Assembly (NCBI GenBank): GCA_000697055.1
Contig: JNDT01001581.1
Location: 42,985 to 106,984, forward strand
Direction: 5' to 3'
Length of the DNA: 64,000 bases
Origin: Saksenaea vasiformis B4078
Taxonomy: Eukaryota > Mucoromycota > Mucoromycetes > Mucorales > Saksenaeaceae
Both the position numbers and the translations under genes were made by a program. Shown here in pieces: positions 49,663-59,648 of this stretch (position 1 is its first letter; each line of letters begins with the position of its first letter). The notes below the pieces were generated by a model. It saw only the letters and a list, made by a program, of their open reading frames with translations, did no database searches and was not told the origin of the DNA.

Positions 49663-50143
49663 GTTTTAAGCTTGCATGCTGCTGTCAATATTTGTATATC
49701 TTTCTTCAATAAATAAATAAAATTGAAACAGCATTTCCAGTACTCCTCAGAGCATATGATGCAATGGTTGGATATTTTGTTCTAGATTTACTACGGATCA
49801 TGAATGTACTGGAAAGGCTGAAATCAACGAGCAGTCTTATTTAAAGGATAATAACAAGGGTTACCGTATTTTGATATCTCCCGCCTTTAATGAGTGGTGA
49901 CGATAGGAGACATCCAGTCGAGGCACCGTTATAGTCTAAGTACCTCAATAACAATCTAACATCCTTTCCACTCAAATCAGTATCTGCATAGTTCGTAATA
50001 CCAACACATGGAAAAAGACGTAGCCAATTTTACAAAGTCAAAATGCTATCAACCTAGGCAATAATTTTACTGGTGGATATTGTATTTCTCTTGGTGTTCG
50101 ATCGATTATGCCTATAGCTTAGATAATAGTAAAGCGAGGTTGC
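49663..50143. other. convergent intergenic spacer
   Basis: 3' ends of the dioxygenase (+) and the proteasome gene (-) face each other. An AATAAATAAATAAA cluster near 49706-49722 is a likely polyadenylation signal for the dioxygenase gene. Confidence 0.55.
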
Positions 50144-51249
50144 TTAATCTTCCATCTCCGCATCCAGTGTTTCCTACCACCAGTTAGAGCATAGTTTTAA
50201 AACATTATAGATTACCTTCGCAATTCTTTCTGCCTCCTCCTTAAGATCCTTTGGCACAAACTGATGCTTGTATTGAGACTCCGCACAGATCCAGCTCAAC
50301 TCCAGCTCGAAATCTTTGTCCTTTGAATCGTCGTGGCATGCATAGATACTAGCATACGGTATTAGCGAAGCAGTTTCGGATTCGATATCGACTCACATGC
50401 GAGTAATTTCGTTGACTGCTTGACGAACCGTCATGTCGTCCAAGTTCAACTTCTCGATTTCTGTTTTCGCAACCGATTTGCCTTTGCCGACAGCACATCC
50501 ACGATAACCCTTAGATTATATGTCAATTACCTTTTACTTTTTCACTTTGTAGCATTTTACCCAGTAGACACCAGAAGGTTCAATCAGATACAACGAAGGT
50601 TCCTTATTCGTCATCGTTCCCACAATTGTGCTGCTGCCGAATGGACGAACGCTGGAATATAATGTGTAAGCTGAAACATATTGTCCTAACCGATCAGCAA
50701 TGGTCTTTTTTTTTGAAGTTAGCGACTGTATCATGGTACTAAATGCAGATGTAAGCTACCTTGCCAGGAATAGGTTGTCGATAAATATCTCTCCAAGCCT
50801 GAGCTTCGTCACGCGCTCGGTTTATGATGTGTCGACCATCCGCCAGTAGACCTGCTGTTGCCTACTCAAGTACGAATTGAATAAATACGTCTTCAGATTA
50901 CGGGAGTACGAACGATGCCGATGTGTAAATCTGCGCTTTGGATACGTCGATTCGAGCCAGCCACGAGTAATTTCGATTGCACCAGCTTCTCTACAGCAAG
51001 GATGACACCGTCTTTCACGCGCAATCCAATAGCAGTACTGATATTTGTTTAGCCTTCAAGAAAAATGGACGAGGTTGTTGCCATACATACCCACTGTTAT
51101 CAACAGCTTTGTTTGCATATTCGACCTGAAAGACGCGTCCATCAGGGGAATAAGTAGAAACTGATAAATCGTACTAGAGCTATCACATTAGTCCCACTAT
51201 ATACAGTAGCATTTCGGCCTTTACTTACGCCAGTACCGATCGAGGTCAT
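50144..51249 (-). CDS. PRE10: 20S proteasome subunit alpha (PRE10/PSMA3 type)
   Basis: Spliced alpha-ring subunit of the 20S core. ATG 51249 opens MTSIGTG, an intron follows, then [20 protein letters not shown] with the alpha-subunit signature, and [20 protein letters not shown]. Further exons give [54 protein letters not shown] and [20 protein letters not shown]. Then come [37 protein letters not shown] and [20 protein letters not shown]. The last exon adds a short acidic tail, ETLDAEMED, at stop 50144. [17 protein letters not shown] points to the alpha7 (Pre10/PSMA3) class. No catalytic Thr is expected for an alpha subunit. Confidence 0.92.
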
Positions 51250-52025
51250 TTAGAATGGAATTGTGAAGAAGGGAGAGACAGGCTTACGAAGCGATGTGCA
51301 GAGGCATCTCGCTACACGCAACCCGGAAATGACGTCAGTAAAATCAACCAATCATGCATGCACTTAAATCACCACCAAATAAAGAAGTGTTTGAAATTTT
51401 CGATGACGCAGATTTTTGACTGCTAATCCTGGTGGACTTCCTCTACAGATGTCTTGTAGGAAAATGTTTGCGTCCCGAAGAAAAGAATTTTGCGTAAAAG
51501 GTTTTATTGTGGGGAGCTATTTAATGGCAAAATTCTTGTAGAACGAAGCAATTGTTGGCAAAAGTCGCTTGTAGAAAAATACTTGGAAATAAAGTTCAGT
51601 GTGGATTGATCTAAGTTAAGTAACCACTAAACAAGAACATAAGTGACGAATAGTGAAGTAAAGCATATTCTACTATCCACGATCGTATGGTACAGATAAT
51701 CTGACTTTGACGCTGGAGTTCAAGTTAAGTAAAAAATTTCTAGTTCCCTTTCTCATCTAAAACGAGCTCTCGAGGAATCCATCTGCACCAGAAACAGAAT
51801 TTACTGTCTTATGATGAACGTATGCAACACCGTGCTTCTCATTCATAGACTCAATGACTTTCTGATATTCGCTGGTTACAACTACTTGTTCAGGCACTTC
51901 GGGCTTATAAGGGTAAATGATAAGTGGCGTATGGTTCATGGTAAAGAAGTAATAATGCTCAGGGACGCGCAAGGACGCAGTAAAACAAAAAAAGAGAAAA
52001 TTGCGTCATCAATAGTGACTTCATA
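51250..52025. other. spacer between proteasome gene and Helitron relic
   Basis: Contains a 71-codon minus-strand frame at 51757-51972 (inside it, NHTPLIIYPYKPEVPEQVVV) directly 3' of the truncated Helitron helicase. It does not match helicase motifs and may be chance or captured sequence. A clear CTRR end with a hairpin for the Helitron was not found here. Confidence 0.4.
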
Positions 52026-55000
52026 CTAGCGGCTTAGCACTTGAGGTTGTTTAAGTCCAGAGGTGTTGAAACTGCGCAGAGCTTCTTGGGAAATTTCATC
52101 TATACTGTCTTGTTGGTTGACGTCGCAAGAATCTGAGGAGAGGATCGATATCTGCTGGCCATCAATTCTAGACAATAGCGATTGATTCAGAGCATCTACT
52201 TTCTCGAATATGGTTCGACCTCTGAAGAACTCCATAGGATTAGTATTCATGAGCTCATCTATGGGATAAATGCTGCGGATGAGATCCTCTTCAGATTCTG
52301 TAGAACGGATATAAGACGGAAGACGAAGATTTCCATATAAGGACGGGTTGTATGATAATGCACCAATCCATTCTGCAAAATGTCTGTCAATATCTGAGAC
52401 TGAATGGATTCGCGGCCAAATATATGAACTAATCAATGAGGCTTCAACTGTTTCATATCTGTTGCCACGGACGACAGGCGATATCTGGGCAAAATCACCT
52501 CCAAGTATTACTGCCTTGCCGCCGAAGAGCTCTTCGCATCGACAGATGTCGCGCATTGTCCTGTCAAACGCCTCAAAACAAAAGCGATGCTGCATAGGAA
52601 CCTCGTCCCATATGATCAGAACTGCATGGCGAATGAATTCTGCTAATTGAGAATTTGCTCTGATGCCAGCCATTGAGCTTTCCTGGATGTTAAGCGGGAT
52701 TTTGAAGCGGGAGTGAGAGGTTCTTCCTCCTGGAAGTAGAAGGGCAGCAATGCCAGATGATGCCACGCAAATCACTATCTGGCTGCTTTTACGGAAATAG
52801 CTGCAAAGAGTAGTATACAGAAAAGTTTTTCCCGTTTCTGCTGGACCTTGCAAGAAAAAATATGGTGCTGTAGCCGAACACTCTATCCGCGAAACAATTG
52901 CGTCAAAGGTTGATTTCTGATCTGAATTGAGCAGGCTGTGCATATTCTCAAAGACACTGGATTCCTGTCGGATATCGTATTGTTGCAGTTCACCGTCTAT
53001 CATCTGGTTCCCTGATGACTGAAACGCCCAATTGTAGCAAGGTGTTGGTAGCCCATACTGATTCACGTCGTATCCCATGTCTTCTATGTCTCTTCTGATT
53101 AGATAAAGGGCATGGTCACTTGCGGTATTCTCGAGCTCTTCAAATGATGGCGCATCTGGGTTGCTCCGATTGGAATTTTTGTAGTGCCGTCGTAGGCGAT
53201 CTTCCTGGAGATCATCGCAAAAGTGAGATTTGAATCTATCCCATATGTGTGCAGCATTTGCTATATCTCCATGAAGTAGTGCTACTATGAAGAGCCGTCG
53301 CAAGCTATGACCAGTACAGAAATGCACTGCTTCATTAAAGCAAGATATCCATTCTTAGCTGTCTTGCAGAAGACCTCGAGCAATGCATGCTTGCTTGAAA
53401 GTTGGGTGGACAGTGCGCCTTCCCTGGTCATCTGCAGTTGTGCGCAGGTCTTCAAAAGAAGAAGGCCCAGGTATGACTGCGAGTAACATTCGTAGGTAGT
53501 ATCTTTCCCCGGCAAAAGGACTACAGTGATACATCCTACCGATTTGATACCCCTGTCTTCGCTGAAGCCACACTCGTCGTCGATGATCCCAGCGGAAATG
53601 GGCCGGGAAGTCATGATAAAGGTACTTTGTAGCATCTGGATTTTGCTGATAATAGTCAAAGTATGCCATTAGTGTAGTACGACTATTCTCCATACGTTGC
53701 GCGATCTCTTCTCGGTCGCCATCCTGGGGAAAAAACACGGGTTGTTCGCCGGGGAGATGCACACTGAGAAGTAACACTGGTGGAAGCTCTTCATGGAGAG
53801 GGAATTCGAAAAGGTTCCATACAGCTTCCGTGGGGCCAATGTACCTCCCAAGCAGATACCGTTTGATCTCGTCATGTTCATTCCTAATTTCCAAGCTAGT
53901 TCGATCGGGGCCCTTATAAACGTACTTGTTGACGTATTTGATGCTTTTGATCGTTGCACAAACCTCCACGTTGATGTGTGCCTTGTACTTCTTGAGCAAG
54001 TAAGGGTTATACGGTACAACCCATGTATTGTCGACGTAAAAGGCTTCACCAGAATGAGTAGGGTGGCGGATGGCGTGTGTGACACCGTTATCACGTCGAC
54101 GATATAATGGATAGCCATCTGTTCCTAGCCGCGTCTCAGGTTGGAAGCTCTTAAGATACTTCTTTGAGCAGACAGATCCTTCAGGCCTGGCACGATTATC
54201 TTTCATACATGGAGATCTTGGATTCACAGTTGGTCCACATGGTCCATGGATCATGCAGGTTGTCACTATATCATACAGTTCACGGTCAACTTCTGCATCG
54301 GGAAGCTCGGCACTGATAATCTCGTCAATATCCTCAATGGAATTGAAGTTGTTATCAAGAAAGAGAAGGATATGAACGTGTGGGAGGCCCCGTTTCTGAA
54401 ACTCAATGGTCCGCACTATACCTTTGAACCTTCCGAAAATATTCTTGGACTTGAGATCGTGGAGCAGTTCCCGCAGTTTTAAATTGAACACTCTGGCGAT
54501 CAGATCAGGCCTATCAGCAGCGGACTGTCCGGGAAGAAGCTCCGTAGTGATTTCAGGCCATCTTGGATTCGCGGTGAACGTGATAAATAGGGAAGGCTTC
54601 CTCAGGTGGCGAACAATCGCCATGGAATTCTGAAATAACTGTGCCATGAATCTGGGGCCACCGTGATAGCTGCTTGTCAGCACAAACCGCCTGCCAACAG
54701 CAGAGGTGTCTATGTCGTCCCGCACCAGTACGTCAGCTAAACCATTGTAGAGGTCGACGCGGATCTTCTTTTGATTTCTACGGAACCAATCAAGTTTTGT
54801 CTGGTCGCATATCGCCCATGCATCTACTAAAACCTGCTGGAAAAGTCGTTGCGCATAAAACAGCGTTGGGAATTCTCCTCGACGCAAGTGCAGCCGAAAG
54901 CGGTAAAATGCTCGTTGCGGCAGACGCATCCGCTGACGCTGGGTACCACCGGTGGTATTAATGGCGTTAAGTGTAAGACCCCATGTCCAACCAAAGTCTC

Positions 55001-56298
55001 CGTGTGGGAAAAGCAGTACGTAATGTAACGGCATGTATGCACCATGAGCCTGATCGATCCGATTCAAGACAGTTTGTCCATCAGTACTCCGATATCTAAC
55101 GATGATATCCCTGCAAGACGCGATATCTGGATATCTCCCTTCGAAACTTGCAATTTGGTCCGGCACTATAGCAGCAACTTCATCGATGGTAGGCAGGTTT
55201 TCCGTACGCCCGTCTGGACCTTGGATTAGCCGCATGTTCATCGATGGGCTGATGACGATATGATAATGTCCCCTGTCGGATACCGATTGTAATGCTGCTC
55301 CAAGACTTCAAAAGCTGTCTTGTAGACGCGAATGAAAGGATTATTGATTTCATACAACAACTCCGTTAAACGTCGAATGATCTCAGCGTCTAGCTCTGCG
55401 TAATGTGTGGAACGGGCAATGCTCGCATATGAGGGGTCATATATGTAGAATTGAGCGAACGAAGGAGGTGAACCTTCCTCAGGAAGAAGCTGGCCCTGAA
55501 GGTGATACACCTCTCCATGGACTTGGAAAACAACCGGGCCACAGCCATCATTCAAGGAAGTTTCGATTTGACATCCAAGAGACGTAAATGCGAACGCCGC
55601 GTTAAACCTCCGTATATGCTTCAGAAAATGAGATGAAAGAGAATGTCTTCCGTTGTAGAGACTTTTAAGGTACTCTGGAGGATCTCGGAGAAAACGGAGG
55701 CTCACGACGTTCCTCTTGCAGCAGCTTTCAAATCGCGGTTCTCTGTCCGAAGATCTGGAATCACGTTCCGCGAGCCAGTGGAGAGCATGACAGTCGGGAC
55801 ATTCAACATTCATGCGCTCAAGTTCAAAGGCCTTCAAATCTCCTAGCCGAGATTTGTATGCCAAGGGAAGTCGACGACGCCGCGTCACGGAGTTTACATA
55901 TTGTTCAATATCCCTAAGATTGCTATCAGAAGCAATATAAGGATTGCTATTCAGATGTGAAGAAGATGTCACAGTAGTCGCAGTAGTCGCAGTAGTACTG
56001 TCGACATAGCTTGTGGCATTGGAGTTCTCTGACCCGCAACGACGACGACGACGTTGAGGTTGAGGACGTGAAGATTCTATATGTGGTTCAACTTCTTCTA
56101 TCTGACGTTTGCGATAATGCCAAGCGCGGCTGCGCAATCTGCACGGATAGCATGTCTTTCTATTGTCACCATCTGATGGCGACAATAGTCATTAGCATTT
56201 GATTATGTAGAGACTACTATTGGTTGCCACTATGGGAAATTACCTCGTTCTACTATCAAAAGCTGTTTACATTTAGAACATTTGCTATTTGATGCCAT
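52026..56298 (-). mobile_element. decayed Helitron (Rep/helicase) element, 3'-truncated
   Basis: Rolling-circle Helitron transposase. Exon 1 from ATG 56298 carries CSKC (SNSKCSKCKQLL). After an intron (GTAATT ... CATCAG) it continues DGDNRKTCYPCRLRSRAWHY, giving a CxxC-CxxC zinc finger. The next domain has VECPDCHALHWLAERDS and FNAAFAFTSLGCQIETSL. Rep has the HUH motif GLPHVH and a tyrosine block KYVNKYVYKG; the helicase has Walker A GPAETGKT and Walker B LIIWDE plus GGDFAQISPVV. Three lesions: a frameshift at about 55240 (after ISSSAHR), an in-frame TAA at 53355-53357 (LQDS, stop, EWISCFNEA), and loss of all sequence after NTSGLKQPQVLSR, where the C-terminal helicase motifs should follow. 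It cannot encode a full Rep-helicase. Termini were not located. Confidence 0.88.
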
Positions 56299-59200
56299 TG
56301 TACTGATAAGAGAATGTATATAAAAGCAGAAGAACTACAGCAGGATAAAGAAAAGCAGTGGAAGGTAAAGGTAAAAAAAAGAAAAAAGAAAAAATAAGGA
56401 AAGACCGTTGAAGAATTCAAAAAAAGAATTCTCTGTAACAACTGGAGAAGTGATTGTGAGCAAGAAAGATGAGCAGGATGCTATAGGAATGATTAAGGAG
56501 GAAAGTAACTCGACATAAGCAGCACAGCGAGAAGATACACTGCAAGAAAATAGTATCGACGTTTGCACTTCATTTCAGCAAGAGCATTCTGACACATGCA
56601 AGAAATGATAGTTTAACATTCGATTGTGGTTAATTATCACCATCTGACGATAATAATACGTAAAAGTTAGGGACACGGTTTTGACTTTCCATATTTAATC
56701 TTGCGGACACGGTTTTTACTGAAAACGTTGTCCACAGCATATGTGAATACAAGTATTATGTATTTTGTAGTTGAATACATATAAATATGTTTCTTATGTA
56801 CTGAATATTATAGTGATCATGTTCACTGTGTATCTAAACGTCTGTAACCATACTGTCGTTATTCGAAGGCGTATAAGGGTAATGCGGTTTTTATGCCACT
56901 CGTTGCCTAGAAGCAGATATCTCCTACATATTAGCACCTTACGAGACCAATGGTGTATTCATCCCGGCAACTTGGAGACCTAAAACGTAGGAGAACTTCT
57001 TTATTAAAAGCAATGTGCAATATGATTGTTTTCGTCGTGAATTGGATATTTAATCGCTCTAGAGAAGAGTAGCCGCATAAAAGTCGCATTTTTTAAGAGA
57101 TGCGACTTCTACGCGATTTATGAGATTTATGAGACTTTTTTGGAATCACAGCGGCAAACTACAGTTACCCAAACGTGAATTGCTCATTTCATGAATGTCA
57201 AATACCTACTTCAAAACGCAGACTTAATCTGGAAGCAATGCCGAATAATTTCCAATAGACACAAAACCATAAGAAAAACCTGTAAATCGAGCGAAGATTG
57301 TTGCCTATTTAACACACACTGAAAAGCAAAAGCGGTCTTCTTGTCGTTGCCTTGACATCAATTCTCTTACAATCAGTACCTGTCTTATGTGCATATTGGC
57401 AGGCCAGTCACTGTCATCAACCAAGGAATCAACAGCTCCACAACTGATCCTATGAATGGGAAACTCGTCCTAAAGTAGTAATTTTTCTAATTGCATACTG
57501 CAGTCATGCCCGTGTGCTGGCAATGGTTACACGGAAGAAAAAGTTTCATGCAGATACCGAAGGCCCAGCTTCACGTGAAATAATTTGACTGCCGTAAATA
57601 TCTAGACCTTTAACTCAATGCGATGAGAACGTAGAAAATCGTACGCAATTCTTATTTGTCTATCAACGCTAAACCATTATTATGTTAATAAGCTGCCCGA
57701 GTGCACAGCAGAAATGGAAAAGACGTTATTCCTACTTCGGGAAATCAATGGAAGACAGTGGTCCATGCTGAAATGAGAACAGTCATGAAGTATATAGTTC
57801 AACAAACGAGTGCCCGTGCGCGGATGTCAGTGCACCATTTCCCAGCGTTCTATGCTGCTTGTAAGGAAAAACGAAAGAATAAATACATGGCAATACATTT
57901 CCGATGCCCTAGTAACCTGTATAAGTTCCTATGTGCAGGCAAAGATGAAAACTTAAAGCAAAAGACATCTTACATCTCTTATTTCTTGCCCTAAAGAGCA
58001 TTTCTATTGGAACATAATAAACGGGACCATTCCATTTAGGGAACTCCGCCGTGATCTGATTGACAGTTCATCACAAGGACAGATCAAAAAAGTAAAAAGG
58101 ACGCGTCAAACGAAAATCATTTTCTTAATTCTTTTTACTTTTACTTTTTTCCCTTCCAGTGGCAAAGCGGCTTCCTATGATCTGTTACCTTTGGAATGTT
58201 TACTGATTTCCATTGTTCATTTAGATTGTTGTAAGACAATAGACAGTTTGGTACTTCGTGTAAATTAGCGTAAGCGCTGCGCCATTTAAGTATTTGCATT
58301 TTAAAACTGACAGCTTCCAACTAGTGGTCCGTCTGAAGTCATGTGTAGTATAGGGTTAAGTTATTTACTGGATATTTACACACAATCACTAACTTCCCTC
58401 TTCCTAGATCTTCGTCTGTCTGAGTTCTTCGTTCCTATGAAGTATTGACATTCGTAGACAACGGCACCCATCGAACACGGACTACAAGGTAAGTTGAAGC
58501 GTAAGGTAGGTGGCAAGGTAAGTTTAAGCATAAGGTAGGTAGCAAATCAGGTAAGCAAACAAAAAAAAGTACAGAAGAAATAGAGAAAAGAAAAAGCCAA
58601 GCTTGGGGATTAGATTAGGTACGTCAAAATTCTTTCTTTCTACGAAGCCGCCTTGCCACAAACCCCTATCCCACAATCCTTTCTGCGATCCATTGGCCTT
58701 ATAGGTGCTCCCTTTCCACTATCCCGGCAAACCAACAAAAGCTTTTATACTGCCGATCGGAGCTTCCTTCCAGCTCTTTCGCACCTGACAACAGAAGATA
58801 TTGTATACGATCTTCCGATGTCATACATCTTGGGCTTTACCAGTAATGCCATTTATCTCTGAACTGTTTAGTCAATAAAACAGATCTCGTTTCTTATTGT
58901 ATTTTCACGTCCTTACTGCGACAATGTCCTTCTTGTAACGCGATGCGAATCTGTTTTATTTCCATTTCATGGGTATCATTGCGCTTGGCGTGTGCAGACC
59001 TGCAGGCATACAATGTGGGTCAAGGGAAGTATATCGTTTGCAACTTCTAATCACTTGCTATATAAGAAGCCAGCTTAACCTAACAGCTCTTACCCGAGAT
59101 ATCACCGCAAAGAAATGGCGTGTTAAGCCGCATTCGAATGAATACCAGTGCATTCGACTGTTCAAATAAAAAAATAATGTGTTTAGTAGCTTTCGAACAA

Positions 59201-59394
59201 AGAAGCGAGGTATTAAATGGCGCTCAAGTGAAGAAGCAGTGTGTTCAGTGCGATTCAAATAAGAAGATTTCCATTATCTGGGATATTCACCGTCTTAGAT
59301 CCCGATACTTGGGCTGCCCTATGCTTTGGAATGTTCTATTGTTCAGAGCGCTCCACCTCTCGTCTCCACTATTCACTACACTTCAGGGATGTGA
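56299..59394. other. gene-poor region between Helitron and Fz-2
   Basis: A TATA-like TATATAAAAG at 56317-56326, a few tens of bases upstream of the Helitron ATG, a perfect 9-bp inverted repeat at 57081-57108, and a 29-bp tandem duplication near 58485. The 97-codon frame at 57701-57994 (+) has no recognised domain. The unmarked Helitron 5' end should lie in the first part. Confidence 0.45.
58485..58542 (+). repeat. 29-bp tandem repeat, two copies
   Basis: Two adjacent 29-nt units starting CAAGGTAAGTTGAAGCG and CAAGGTAAGTTTAAGCA, differing at a few positions. Repeated splice-donor-like GGTAAGT strings occur inside. Confidence 0.7.
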
Positions 59395-59648
59395 ACAGCA
59401 TACTGTTTCTTGAAATATGCTTTACACCACTCTAAATAAATTTTGCGTCCAGAAAGAATCAAAATTTGCGCTACAAAAGGGAAATCCTTTAAACACAATT
59501 CTTGCAGGAAGTATATACCTCACTTACCAATAAATGCAAATCATGACCCCCAGTTGTCGCAAAATAAGACGCCAGGCAGTAGAAATGATTCCTTGAATTA
59601 GTAATTGTCGGAATAACTGGCATAAATGCTTACCATAAATGTAACAAT
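59395..59648 (-). repeat. conserved 3' block D, directly downstream of Fz-2
   Basis: Begins right after the Fz-2 stop (minus strand). In order: donor-like GGTAAGC, branch-like ATTACTAATTC, a CTGGCGTCTTATTTTGCG segment, second donor TTGGTAAGTGAGG, acceptor CCTTTTGTAG, then CGCAAATTTTGATTC, TGGACGCAAAATTTATTTAG and AAGAAACAGTA. These align with repeat copies A, B and C. The short frame DSFWTQNLFRVV before TAA parallels SPWTHNLFRVA in B. It could be a 3' UTR with introns, an extra C-terminal exon set, or a guide-RNA (omega-RNA) region. Confidence 0.6.

Noticed and set aside
51460..51510. TTTGCGTCCCG and TTTTGCGTAAAAGG strings as another copy of repeat block D
   Set aside because: Single short matches without the colinear landmarks seen in copies A to D.
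53793..54107. plus-strand frame inside the Helitron
   Set aside because: Shadow of the Rep coding sequence.
57701..57994. 97-codon plus-strand frame
   Set aside because: No domain, no flanking exons, and composition not clearly different from background.
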